A stretch of DNA of 64,000 bases from Deroplatys truncata (taxonomy: Eukaryota > Arthropoda > Insecta > Mantodea > Mantidae): the NCBI GenBank assembly GCA_030765065.1, contig CM060988.1, forward strand, positions 176,803,065 to 176,867,064, written 5' to 3'. The translations under genes were made by a program, and so were the position numbers. The notes under the pieces were generated by a model. The model did no database searches and was not told the origin of the DNA. It saw nothing but the letters and a program-made list of their open reading frames with translations. Below, one piece after another: positions 10,239 through 21,292 of the stretch; the first letter of the stretch is position 1; every line of letters starts with the position of its first letter.

Positions 10239-10517
10239 GTCGTCCTCCGTGGACTATGGTACCTGCTAGCCTCTAGTTCCCAAGGTCGCGCGTTCAAACC
10301 CGGCGGCGGAGGGCGATGGATTTTTTCGGACGTAAAAATCCTTAGCATGGCTTCCTTCGGAAGGGAAGTAAAGCCGGTATCCCGTGTCGTAGATTTACGG
10401 CACGTAAAAGAACCTCTGAGCAAAATTACCGGTCTTTCACGCCCAATATAGAATGGGACGCTAAGGACCATAGTAGTTAAAGAGCGTCCATAAAGAAAAC
10501 TCAATTTAATTTATTAA
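10239..10517 (+). mobile_element. SINE-1, tRNA-derived, copy 2
   Basis: Co-linear with the reverse complement of 2908-3199. The head has GTCCTCCGTGGACTATGGTA, a B box GCGTTCAAACCCGG and then CGGAGGGCGATGGA. The body has CCTTAGCATGGCTTCCTTCGG, CGTAGATTTACGGCACGTAA, AGCAAAATTACCGGTCTTTC and CGCCCAATATAGAATGGGAC, with the tail AAAACTCAATTTAATTTATT. CAGCCAC occurs on both sides (10232-10238 and 10518-10524), a probable 7-bp or slightly longer target duplication. Confidence 0.85.
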
Positions 10518-11499
10518 CAGCCACAAGCAATACACAAGAGATGGGAACAGGTGGATCGCTTAGCGATACTGGAAAATTCCCAGCGTCCATCGCGCTTCTA
10601 ACGGAACGTCTTGTGCAGTTAATGTAGGATAGGTTAATACAACAAATACCGATTTACTTAGAGAAGAAATCCACTGCTATAACGTAATAATTGAGAAATA
10701 TGTGCCTATGTTGTCAAGGTCTTAAGAGACCACACAAGCTTTGGGGTACCTACACGGCGACAAATATTCAAATAGGATGTTTATCCTAAGTTTGCATGAC
10801 ACTGTTTTGTTTTCTTCCTCCTTCTTCTGGGGCTACTGGAAACGCCCATGTTACTCGATTCGTAGCACTGTATTTAATTCCCCTTCTGGGCTGGAAAATC
10901 GCTGATCTCCTTAGGGAACATGTTGACAACAAGCACAAGCGGGGAGTGTACGTTACACTCTGGGGTTGCAGGAGGCGGTGACGTTTCAAATGCTGCCGTA
11001 ACTCACTTCTAGGGACTAAACCACATCTGTGAACTCTCCCGCTCTCTGTCTAAAGGGTGGACATGCGGCTTTTAAAGACAGAGCTGCTGCCGCCGCCGCC
11101 GCGGTGAACGTAGTTTTCAGGTGTTAACGAAATGACAACTCCCACCAACCAACCTCACGGAGATAATCCTGCTTCTTTCCTGCAAGCACTTTTCCAACTG
11201 CCAACGACGTGAAGCGTGACATTTTCTTACACAAGGAGCGCATTATATTCTTTTGAATGATCGTGTTTTTTTTTTTCGTGAATTCATGAGCCATCGTGGC
11301 ATGGTTGGAAGTCAGTATTCCAGCATTGGTTGCAGCCAACCTAAAGTTGTGTTTGGCCTCTGTAGGCGCTACTCTTATCGTACCTAATGTTTTTATTATT
11401 ACAGTCTTGAAATATATACTTATATTTCAGTTAAATTTTTATCATGACAGGTTTTATGTCTTAATAAGCACTTAAGGGAGATTAAACAGTAAAAATCCG
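10518..11499. other. Unassigned stretch with a (CCG)n patch
   Basis: No gene or repeat family recognised. A short GCC-rich tract (CTGCCGCCGCCGCCGCGG) lies near 11086-11103. Open frames here are short and lack motifs. Confidence 0.4.
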
Positions 11500-12370
11500 A
11501 TCTGCTAATTCGCTTATTAAAACGATATACAAACTATTCTTACGAAACTTTATTTTTCTATCTACTACATTTTAATCCAAAAAACCTTTGCAGAAACAGC
11601 AACATTACACATTTCGTTATAGATACAAAGACAACAGCGATAGTCAAATGTTTAAGAACTGGACGCTATATGCTGGCTTTAAAATTCCATACTGTTTCCA
11701 TGACATCGCGAAAAATAAATGAAAATCGACAGAACTTTAAAAGAATGATAAGTATTAAACGGGCTGGTCCCGTAGCTCAATCGGTAGAGCACCTGCTGCT
11801 GTGCGAGGGGTCCCGGGTTCGATTCCCGGTTGGGAGAATTTTTCTCTAACCAAGATTATTTCCTATCTTCCTCAGAGTCTGGAAGTATGAATGAGTGTGT
11901 GATCTAATGATTAAAAACCCTAAAAAGTGCAAGAAACCCAACGACAAGAGAGTACGAGTTAACACCACTGCCAATAGGCAATAAGTTCTAAAGGAAAGGC
12001 CGCCGTTAAGACCAATGTAGTTAAAGGCGGGGTATAAATGGAAGTAAAAAAAAATCGAACCGTTAATGACGGATATCTCGGAAATGGCTAATGCCACAAG
12101 AAATTTTTGAAACAAATTGTGTGTTTAATACCTTTAATATGTGTCATTTTAATCAAAACTGTTAAAGTCGTTAAAAAAAAGTCGACAAATGTTCTATGCA
12201 AGGGGTATTTGTATATTCTTGAAAATCGTAGTGTCGCATCTTTGGAAGAGCATTTCGCTCTAGAGTCATGCTGCACGCACGCATGTTCGATGTTTTTTCT
12301 AAAAATGCTTTTTTTTTTATTTAGCCTCAAAGCGCATATTTCCGATGAAATCGAAGTAACTGTAGATGAT
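11500..12370 (+). repeat. R1 repeat (plus) split by SINE-2
   Basis: R1 head blocks at 11507-11750 (TATACAAACTATTCTTACG, CTATCTACTACATTTTAATCC, TTCGTTATAGATACAAAG, AACTGGACGCTATATGCTGG) stop at a SINE. They resume at about 12052 with AATCGAACCGTTAATGACGGATATCTCGGAAATGG, then continue to TCGCATCTTTGGAAGAG and CCTCAAAGCGCATATTTCCG. The end is decayed. Confidence 0.75.
11757..12050 (+). mobile_element. SINE-2, tRNA-derived, inserted in R1
   Basis: A strongly tRNA-like head at 11766-11838 has A box TAGCTCAATCGGTAGAGCA with a perfect GCTC/GAGC D-stem, and T-arm CCGGGTTCGATTCCCGG (perfect 5-bp stem). The anticodon arm pairs poorly and the acceptor ends (GGTCCCG with TTGGGAG) do not close, so it is not a functional tRNA gene. 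About 210 bp of unrelated body follows, ending in a run of nine A at about 12046. R1 is continuous on either side, which defines the insert. AAGTATTAAA on the left and AAGTAAAAAA on the right may be a decayed target duplication. Confidence 0.8.
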
Positions 12371-13709
12371 GGCGAGACTTCCACAACCAGCTCAGGGAAG
12401 AGAAATTTTGGGAAGTATGGAAGCCACTGTTCTATGCACTACCATGCATAAATATATGCAAAAATTCAGCACTGGATTTCTAAAGCTTAAAATCACGACT
12501 GTGAGAGGCTTAAGCACAAATGGCGCATCGTATATCGGGTTTCGACACCCTGTCCTCTCAATGTTTCCATTACGATGCGTCTGTGAGTGGCGGAAGATTC
12601 CGCGGGAAGCAAAGAAAACCTCATTTCCCTGGCAGCATTACCGGTTGGCACCGAAGCGGATATGATGTTTCAATTCTAAAAATCACACGCTGTGTGTTCA
12701 CCATGGAGCCAGTTAAAAAGTTCGCAAACATCACAGACGTATCGTATCGTTCCGTTCTTGTTTTTTTTCATTGATCACTCGGAAATTAAACAAGGCGATT
12801 CGGTAATGGAAAGCGTCCGAAGGGAGAATGTGAACTAGAAAAATTGAAAAGGTGTTCCGAGAGGAGTCTTGACAGCATTCAACTCATCTTGTGTGCGGAT
12901 ACGTCAAAGTATCTCTGCAGGCAGAAGGGAGGGATTTAAATCTTGTTGTTCTATCCTAAATAGTGTATTATGCAACTCGACTATAACGTTAGTAATTAAG
13001 ATTCGGTATATTTCTGAAACGAGCGTTTTAATTACCAGTATACGACTGTTTTTGGTCGACCACACGATAATTTCAAAATGATGAGTTTTTACAAAAAGAT
13101 TAACCTGGTTAACCCGGTTGCGAGTACTGCGGATGGCAGTAGTGTTGAGTCCAAACCGTATTCAATGTTTTTTTTTTTTTTGTTTTTTTGCAGGCAACGT
13201 ATAATGAACAATATTGAAACAAGGCAAATGAACGCAATTTATTAGAATACTAAACATACAATGAGGAGAGTTTATTTTATTTTAAATACACATATTTCAT
13301 TCCTTATTTGGGGAATGAATCCTAGAGGACTAAAGGTGTTATAAAAGATATGGGCTGCGCGCGCCGACGAGTAAGATCACATTTAGTCGCCTAAGTATTA
13401 TAGTTGCCATAAAGTTCAGTTACGTCACATGTGATCTGCTTATTGTGCTAAATGTTTAACATGTATTCTTACTGCATTTGGCACCACAGATGGTGGGCAC
13501 TGATGGTACATGAAATGAAAGTTGCAAAAAGAAACGTTGTGGACCTAGGTTTAACGTACCCCCCCTGGCATTTACCAGTTATGAAGACTAAGGTAAACCT
13601 GGAAGAAACCGCAAACAGGTACGAGGGTCTTGAAGCGCGGGCCCTCAAGCTCAAGAATCCAGGCCTTAACGACCTCGTCTACCCATATCAAAACACGTCA
13701 TGTAAAGTA
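12371..13709. other. Unassigned stretch
   Basis: No recognisable gene. It includes short T-runs (near 13170-13187) and a GCGCGCGC patch near 13357. The ~90-codon open frame at 13452-13727 matches no family I know and overlaps the edge of the mariner remnant, so I do not call it. Confidence 0.4.
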
Positions 13710-13830
13710 TACGAGGCGTGTTTTTAAAGTATCGATACGTTTTTAAAACATAACAGAACATTTTTTCCAAATACTTTATTATCACTCATTACCGTACACT
13801 ACTTCTCAACATAGTCACCGTTCCTGTGGG
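13710..13830 (-). mobile_element. Mariner 3'-end remnant
   Basis: Read on the minus strand, AACGGTGACTATGTTGAGAAGTAG encodes NGDYVEK-stop, the usual mariner transposase C-terminus. An AT-rich trailer follows, ending TACTTTAAAAACACGCCTCGTA, which resembles a mariner terminal repeat next to a TA. Only the last ~120 bp is present. This is a different mariner lineage from the copy at 4588, judged by the distinct terminus. Confidence 0.6.
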
Positions 13831-13888
13831 AAAAGCTCCAAGAAAATTGCTGTCTCCTCGCATTACGTGTCTTTTATGACCGAATAAT

Positions 13889-14060
13889 TGTCTCGCCCTC
13901 CAGATCTAAACCGTGTGATTATTATCTGTGGGGAATGCTTAAAGATAAGGTTTATGTAACAACTTTCCATACGATCGACGGATTAGAAGACAGTGTCCAG
14001 CCTGCGTGTGTTTTTCAATATTTCCGCAGATGTGGGGCATCTTTCGAACACCTTTTATAG
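13889..14060 (+). pseudogene. C-terminal fragment of a mariner-like (DDE_3-type) transposase
   Basis: The frame shows RPPDLN, then after one lost base CDYYLWGMLKDKVYV, which is the third catalytic Asp region. HTIDGLEDS and FRRCGASFEHLL followed by a stop come next, the typical end of this transposase type (compare FQHPL at the end of 53194-54268). Only the last ~55 residues remain. It lies back to back with the minus-strand mariner remnant, suggesting two independent fragments. Confidence 0.65.
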
Positions 14061-14334
14061 CGAAAGGGAAGCATAACACATTCATATTGTTTCCTATCGT
14101 TAGTATTATCTAGGGGAGAAACTGCGGGCCTGGCCGACGCTAATGCACGAATGGATTCGTACAGTAGTGTCGTAGGAGCTGCGGGCTGGAGGTTGCGTCA
14201 TTCAGAAGAAACCCATAAAGCTCTGATTATAGTGGAGAAAATTAAGTACGTCTTTATGGAAAGTAGAAAATGCGTTATAAAAAGAACCAAATCCGATGAC
14301 TACCTGCAAAATTCTTATTAAACGAAAAGAAAAA

Positions 14335-14990
14335 AATCCGTAGTGGTACATTTCCATTACCTTCTCTACCCTCTATTTTTATTAGTGGGTACACAATTAT
14401 CTTACTAAAGCTTATTTTTCCATCTACTACATCTTAATCCAAATAGAAATAGCCACACTACACAATTCGTTATAGATACAAAGGGAACAGTCACATATTC
14501 AAATGTTTAAGAATTGAACGCTATACGCTGCCTTAAAATCCTATACCGTTTCCATGCAATCGGAAGAAACAACTGAATGTTAAAAGGACTTTGAGACAAT
14601 GACCATGAAATGAACAATTCGAACCTTTAATAACGGATCTCTGAGAAACGGCTTATGACACAAACAACTTTTTTTTTAAATAAACAGTGTTTTAAAGAGA
14701 TCTATATTTTTTGTGTAATGCGTTTTCGTTAACACTTACCAGTTATACAAGATTATACAAAATTCCTTCCGAATGAAGAGGACTTCACAGGCTATTCCCC
14801 GAAAATTCAAGATATGCATTTTATTTGTCATGTAAATATCTTTCATATACAGTATTTTAATAAAAAAACTTTACAAAATAAAAAACTTTCGAAAAATGTT
14901 CCATGTAAAGGATAGTTTGGGGTAGGAGGATTTTATTGAAAATATTCGTGTCGCATCTTTGGAAGATATTAAACCTAAATCTCATTCAAG
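14335..14990 (+). repeat. R1 repeat (plus), 5' two thirds
   Basis: Starts near AAAAAAATCCGTAGTGGTAC and CCTTCTCTACCCTC, and continues with CATCTACTACATCTTAATCC, CGTTATAGATACAAAGG, TTTTTTGTGTAATGCG and CCTTCCGAATGAAGAGG. It breaks off after TCGCATCTTTGGAAGATATT. The (CA)n and tail are missing. Confidence 0.7.
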
Positions 14991-15916
14991 AGAAAACCCC
15001 TATTGCTCGTGGAGTCATAGGTTGCATGAAACGTATAGTGTTCCGATTCTACCAGAACACAAATGCTACAGGTCTGAATACTGGACGCAGGAACAAGTAC
15101 GAAATACAGCTATTGAGGTTTTGTTTTTGCTGCCCTGATGAAGAGCATCACAAGAGTAAATGAAGCCTGGCGCTGTAAAAGCCTGTGATGGAGTAACTTC
15201 GCAACAAAAAATGTGACGCGACGGCCACGCGCTACCAGAGGCGTTTTCCATTAAACTCTTCAACTCGTATCTACTAGATACGCACTGACATACTCATCCT
15301 GTCTCTACCCTTTAGCAGTCAATGGTTTTAATGTAATTTTCTCCAAAATTTAGTTACTTGTGGCATCAGTGTAGCTAAACATCTATCATTTCCTTAAACA
15401 TTTCAAAGATTCGTATCTCGTGGTGCTCTTCCGTCCAGTTTCAACAAAGAAGAATACCAGTTGAAATGTCTGCTACGCCTTCTACCTTTCTCGTTAGAGG
15501 CAACTAAATGTCGAAAATTACCAAAACATTTATTTTAAAAATTGTATTGAATCTGTTATTTTGCAGTTTAAATTCTGCACCACTTTACAGAAATAATACT
15601 AGCTCGTATACTCTGTTTTAGCTAGTCTTTAAGGGGAAGTTTTTCTCTACAAGTTGGTGTCACTACTAAATACGGCAACTTCCGTCTGTAAAAGTCATGC
15701 GATTCATTTCCTTGCAAATAGATTGTGAGCTTCTTTACTGTGTTTTTAGTCTGAAAAGCTTTTTCTGGGAAAAAACTGATATCAATAATCAGAAGAGATA
15801 ATGAAGATAGCTAAATTAAATTTTAGGATGATAAAACCAATACCTTAATACTACTGTAAATCTGGCGTCAATAGGGTGCTTGCTTATTTAAAAAAAAATT
15901 CTAATAACTTCTAATC
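14991..15916. other. Unassigned stretch
   Basis: No gene or repeat recognised. Short open frames on both strands lack motifs. Confidence 0.4.
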
Positions 15917-17205
15917 AAAATGTGTTGCATTCATATAACTTTCTCTACTCGCTATTCCACGAACTGTTTTACAAAATCTTCGTTTTCTATCTGCTTCTTT
16001 CATTACACATTCGTCGTAGGTAGGTATGAGAAGGATACAGTAAGCCAAAGCTATAGTCAGATTTTTAAAAAGCGGTTTGCTTTGTAATGGTTTTGAAATG
16101 GGCTTTGCATGCCCATGAGGGGGGGGGCAATAGCTACCCACCACTTGAAAAAAATTTGAAAATTCAAACCAACAACAAGAATATCTCGGAAATAGCTAAT
16201 GTCAAAACAAAATTAATTTACGATTTACACGTTACAAAAGTTATTCAGAATAAGCAGGACTAGTACGTGAACGAATGAGAAAAACAGATAAAATTGCCAA
16301 TATCTGAACTGTTCTATCTCTGAAGTTGCTGTCAGAATTTAATGTAATTAATTTTAATCCCATAGTTCTTGTATAGACACTATTGTATGCCAGGTGCCAG
16401 GTGGGGGGGAAGGAAGAAGTTTCATGTATGAACATTTGTACCCCTTACTCAGAAACTATTTGGGTTAGGAGGATGAAACTTTCTATGCTCAAGCGTGCTA
16501 GTTGAGCACACAAATAATTAAAATGCAGACCACTATTATTATAGAGGTTTCATTTTTTATGAAATTACGGATTTTATTATACGACTTTTTATAATCAAAT
16601 TTAAAATTTTATTTACACAAAAGTAATCACAGAAACACTAAGGAACTGATCCATTTAACAGAACTATCCTTGAGGAAGTATCAGTAAAAATTTCAAGCTT
16701 TTAAACCAATTTTAATTTGAGATATGGATATAAAAGTCCCACATGGAACCTTTTTCTTATTTTTTTTCCAGCTGACATACAATAGTGTCTTTACAAGTAG
16801 CTACGGAATTAAAATTTATTCTCCATATATTAAAATATTGTTGAATGGTCCAACAAGAGACCATATAAATCACTACAATTCTAACAACTTTTGGAGATAA
16901 AACAGTTCAAATATTGGCAATTTTTTCTCTTTGTTCTTCCTATTCGTTCACGCACTAGTCCTCTTAAGGAACATTCGTAAAAACTTCAAGATACCTTTTA
17001 TTTGCCTGAAAATGTGTTAAATATGTGGTATTTTAATCAAAATAGTTAAGAGCCAATTTTACAGAAAACCAAAAAATACAGAGAAATTCTCTGTCTTTCT
17101 CTTACATGCGCGCGCGGATTCAGGGTGCCTCAAAACTCGATATCGAAACTTTGGGTGGAACACATTTCCTCCACCTACTTTGTATGGGGTAGAGAGAATG
17201 AAAAG
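15917..17205 (+). repeat. R1 repeat (plus) split by a long-armed MITE
   Basis: R1 head blocks (ATGTGTTGCATTCATATAACTTTCTCTACTCGC) run to CAAAAGTTATTCAGAA at 16250, pause for the insert, and resume at about 16969 with GAACATTCGTAAAAACTTCAAGATACC. They continue to CCTCAAAACTCGATATCG and a tail at about 17205. Continuity of R1 across the insert defines the empty site. Confidence 0.65.
16255..16964. mobile_element. MITE or fold-back element with long inverted arms, in R1
   Basis: CAGGACTAGTACGTGAACGAAT at the left is mirrored by ATTCGTTCACGCACTAGTCCTC at the right. Pairing extends through AATTGCCAATATYTGAACTG, and further in through CTTGTAWAGACACTATTGTATGYCAG (left near 16370, right near 16770-16795). 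The arms are therefore roughly 150 bp or more with small gaps, and the element is about 710 bp. TAAG occurs directly at both junctions (16251-16254 and 16965-16968), a possible 4-bp duplication. TTAA-type targeting cannot be excluded, since the right junction reads TTAAG. It has no coding potential. The mobilising superfamily is not identified. Confidence 0.75.
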
Positions 17206-17399
17206 ATAGATCAAAGAACTTAGAAGGCAAGCGTAAAATTTCAGGCTGATTATCTTCATGAAGTTAGCAAATTTAACATTGCGGGACAGGGCTTGCAATC
17301 TCACCTTACATTTTCCTATATGTGTCTACATCCTACTATTGCCGGGAATACTGTCCATTTCAGGTATAATTTAAATTTTATGGTTATGTTTTCTCTCAA

Positions 17400-17624
17400 A
17401 AGCAGATCCAATTCATCACGCGGTTAAACACGCTTGTTTAAAAATCGAGACGAAAGGAACTGCCGCATTGTCGGGCCCTCTGCGAGCGACCGGCCAGCAT
17501 TGCGACGAGGCAGGAAGGGGGTACGACAGGAGTCTTCGAGAACCGAAACATACCAATGAGATTGTCCAGGAACATTCATGGCCCAAGATGCAAAGCGAGC
17601 AGAGTCTCCACACTTTATGCGCTA
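17400..17624. other. GC-richer patch of unknown origin
   Basis: TGTCGGGCCCTCTGCGAGCGACCGGCC and nearby sequence is more GC-rich than its surroundings, but shows no motif or repeat I recognise. Confidence 0.3.
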
Positions 17625-17630
17625 CTTTTT

Positions 17631-17759
17631 ACTTTCTCTACTACGTATAGTAAGTAGGGGAAGTATTGTATTCCACCCAAAAATTCCATACCGAGATTTC
17701 ACCGGAAATATATGTTTTGAGACCCCCTGAATAAAAAATTTTTTTTTGGAAACATGCCC

Positions 17760-17820
<61 letters not shown>

Positions 17821-18550
17821 CAGCATAACTCAGAAACGAACAGTCGGATAAACACCAAACTTGGTATTTAGGTTCAGCATCTTCCAAGGATGCGACACGA
17901 AGGTTTTCAAGAAAATCCCAAAACCCCAGATTACCCTTTACATGGAACATTTTTCGAAAATTTTAATTTTCTCAAAAATGGCTCTTAACGATTTTGATTA
18001 AAATATAATATGTTTAAGATATTTTTATGACAAATAAAATGTATATCTTGAATTTCCTGGGAATGTCTCCAAAACTATTCTTCATTGTGAACGACTTTTG
18101 CATAACTGGTAAACCATAAGAGATAGACAAAATTTTACTACACAAAAAATGTAGATCGCGTTAAATTTATGTCATATACATTTTTTTTTGTTGAGTGAAC
18201 CATTTGAGATATTGCTTGTTATTCCCTTAAATTTTTCAATACTTATTTTCTCAAATTGGAATTCGTTATTCATTTTTTTGTCTTGGATATCCAAAGAGTA
18301 TTAATCTGTGGGAAAGGGAATGGTGCTGCACCTAGCAACCAGCTATTAAGAGATATGTATATGCTTAAAGACTACTGTATTTCCAAATTTCCCTTGTAAA
18401 TATATATTCCCCTTACATCTACAAGAAAATTAGCAATAAGATAGAGTCTGCAAATGTTTATCTCGATTAACATGAAGTAGATGGAGAATAAGCGTTTGTA
18501 TAAATACTTTGTACAAGAGTAGAGAAATTCATGTGAGTGTAACACATCAG
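17631..18550 (-). repeat. R1 repeat, near-complete (minus)
   Basis: Runs from ACTTTCTCTACTACGTATAG at 17631 to GTGAGTGTAACACATCAG at 18550, about 920 bp. It contains all R1 blocks in order and a (TG)n of about 28 units at 17761-17818. A-runs flank both ends when read on the minus strand. A minus-strand frame of ~83 codons spans the microsatellite and encodes a His-Thr run, a by-product of the dinucleotide repeat. Confidence 0.9.
17761..17818. repeat. (TG)n microsatellite inside R1
   Basis: An uninterrupted TG tract of about 28 units after CGCG. Tracts of the same kind sit at the matching R1 position near 24081, 35172, 37683, 44777 and 48779, with different lengths and interruptions in each copy. 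Confidence 0.95.
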
Positions 18551-20030
18551 ATTTTTTTGTATTCTAAGCCTAATTTTACGATAGTTTACTATAAAATAGC
18601 GTGAGAACACTGCGATGAAGAAGACACAAGTCAAGTACTAGGAAATTAAATAACGCAGCGTAAACTTCGTATATCTTGTACGAGATTACACAGAATGAAA
18701 AGTTAAGACGCAAAACAGATGAGCACGGAGTACTTGGGGCTGAAGTTCTTTTCAACAACATGCAAAACTCGAGAGGAAAATGCCACAGAGGTAATTTGTT
18801 GCCATCGGAAATCGAACCTGTATCCGCGAACTGAGAGGGAAAGCCTTTGCAATTTGATAACAGTGTAAGCAGTCCAATATCATTTAAAAGTCTATTACTG
18901 TAATAACAATTTCACTTGCACCATACACCAACAGATCGCGCCTACACTACGTTGGAGACCGCCTCTGTATTCGCAGCAGCTATTTTTCTTTAACTTTAAT
19001 AATCCTGGCATATTCCTCCCTCTTGCTCTGCTGAAAGGATCTACTTTATTACTAAGAGAGGCGGAGGATGGAGCGAAAGCCGATATGTACAACTCGGTAC
19101 CCAGCAAGTAGCTTTGGACGGATCCTCTATGGCCTACCTTCCATTTTAAAACACTTTGTTTTCGTTTGTCGTCTCGTGAAAAACAGGCAGTGCAGTCCTA
19201 TACAAGTTTCGCTGAACCTCACGGTGAGAAACGCATCATTCGCAGAGTTTGTAATTTGCCACTCGCTTCTTCATAGGTCCCGTCTTTCACATTGATCAAT
19301 AATAATTATTAGTGTCTCGGATTCAATCAATTACGACGGTTTATGTCATAATGTACTTTACAAGAATGCTATTTTATGGATAAAACGTCAGCTGGTTGCT
19401 GAATAATAGCAACAGAACCAATCATTAATTCCGCAGAAGTTTCCATTGCCGAAAACCAGCAGATTCCTTCAGCTTTCAACTTTGGAAAACTGATTTTAAA
19501 CAACACAAGGAACTAATAATTATTTTTGTAATCTATTACATCTTATCTTAAGTCTTAATAAATGACTTAATTTAACTAGGAAGTCTTAATAAATCCCATT
19601 CGAGGTTAAGAATTTCAAAAGATAAATTCGTACTGGGAAGTGATCAAAGCAATACAGTATCGATAAGTAAACTGGACTACCACCTGGAATTACCTTCTAA
19701 AACAGTCGTTCACAGTAACTCAGTAAAATCTAGCGAGCAGTTTCCTTACTCGTTGTAACGGTTAGGAGTTGACATTTGGAGACCACCTCGCCAGTCTGAA
19801 GCTTTACTCGCCCGCGGTACCTGGGTCATACAGATATTATTAATTCATCATAATCGCCAACACAGGATGCATACAGGAATAAGCGAAAACATTTAGTAAT
19901 GTTATACACACAGCAACGTATTTACGCGATGTAGGGGGCGACTCACACAAAGAATTCACGCGCTGTAGTGTTACTAGCTTGTAAAAACACATTTTCCTTT
20001 GAGCTGGTAATAGTAACTCCGACAACACCT
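18551..20030. other. Unassigned stretch
   Basis: Nothing recognised apart from a weak minus-strand B-box-like GGTTCGATTTCCG near 18804-18816, which may be a tRNA-like head. No coding frame carries a known motif. Confidence 0.35.
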
Positions 20031-20137
20031 ATGCTTAGACTATTACAAAAAGGTCGCTATAGGGTGGCCTTGAAATTCCACAGTCTTTCCATGAAATCCT
20101 TTATTTTTATGTGGCTCCTATAAACTATTCTTCTATA

Positions 20138-21292
20138 CAGGGTGTATCTTTATTGGTGTCATATTTGGGGGACGTGTTCCTGACATCAGAAACAGTAAAA
20201 AAAGTTCATACGTACATGGGTCTGAAAATCAACCGTTTCTTTGTTATAGGTCAAAGAAGATGTATTCCATGAGTGAACAGACGGATATGCACTACACGTA
20301 TGGCCGTGCAGACGGCAATGCAGCACGAGCACGTGAACTTCATGCAGAAGGATACCCAAACAGGCCGTTACAGTGTGTAAGAACGTTCGCACGAATTCAC
20401 CCAAGCTTGAGAGAGAATGGCGCATTTGAGAGGAGCACTAGGGATGTTGGGAGACCAACAGGGGTAAGAGGCATTGAGCTTGAAGTGTGCAAGGATTAAA
20501 TGAGGCGGACTTTGAGCCAAGAAGACGTTTCTGTCAACGCATGTTACAGCAGTGTGCTGTGTTCATCAATTTCCTAGCCTGTGTCTTATTCATGGATGAG
20601 GCTGGTTTTACTCGCGACGGCATCTTCAATTTTCATACTCATAACTGGGCATTTAAAAATCTTAATGAAGCACGACAGGGCAACCATCAACAGAGGTTCT
20701 CTCTCAACGATTAGGGTGGAATCATTCATGACCACCTAATTGGTCCCTACGTCTTTCCTCTGGTCTAAATGGGTAAACCTATCTCTAGTTTCTCAGAAAT
20801 GAGTTGCACACTTAACTGATAATGTGCCTCTGGACATCATCCAACGAATATGGTTTTCACACGATGGTGCTCCAGCTCATTTCAGCATGATAGTTCGTAA
20901 GTTTTTGAATGATCGATTTCCGCAAAGATGGATTGGTCGAGAGGGACCCATTGCATGGCCTGCTCGATCGCCTGATTTGAATCCAATGGATTTCTTCGTC
21001 TGGGGACATTTGAAGTCCTTGGTTTATGCGACTCCTGTAGCTGATGTTGACATTTTGAAAGGACGTATCCGAACTGAATTTGACCAAATACGAAAGACAC
21101 CAGAAATTTTCAACAGAGTACTCCAGAGCATGGAGCGCAGGCTTACTGCATGCATCGAAACAAGAGCAATTTTTGTAACTTTCGATTTTGTGTTGTGACT
21201 CTGAAATAAATAATTTTCATATGAACTTTTTTATTGTTTTAATGTCAGGAACACGTCCCGCAAATATATGACACCAATAAAGATACATCCTG
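20138..21292 (+). mobile_element. Tc1/mariner-superfamily element, DD41D-type, TA-flanked, in R1
   Basis: The left end CAGGGTGTATCTTTATTGGTGTCATATTTGGGGGACGTGTTCCTGACAT is mirrored by the right end over about 50 bp with few mismatches. TA occurs at 20136-20137 and 21293-21294, and the surrounding R1 copy reads through a single TA. The element is 1155 bp. Its transposase gene is internally deleted and interrupted, so this copy is dead. Confidence 0.92.
20260..21198 (+). pseudogene. DD41D-type transposase, internally deleted
   Basis: The N-terminus has the motif TYGRADGNAARARELHAEGY, then PNRPLQCVRTFARIH and SLRENGAF, typical of the DUF4817-like DNA-binding part of this transposase group. It ends at GRPTG near 20464 and is joined almost directly to RRRFCQRMLQQ near 20525, so about 100 residues of the usual linker are missing. 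The core reads LFMDEAGFTRDG (first Asp), then a stop at 20712-20714, SHDGAPAHF near 20860 (second Asp) and ARSPDLNPMDFFVWGH near 20965-21005 (third Asp). I count 41 residues between the second and third Asp. At least one frame change and two stops disrupt it. Confidence 0.88.

Noticed and set aside
11766-11838. Functional tRNA gene
   Set aside because: Acceptor ends do not pair, two of five anticodon-stem pairs fail, and the sequence is the head of a SINE inside R1.
17622-17950. His-Thr-rich open frames around the (TG)n tract
   Set aside because: All three come from reading the dinucleotide repeat in different frames. They are not supported as genes.
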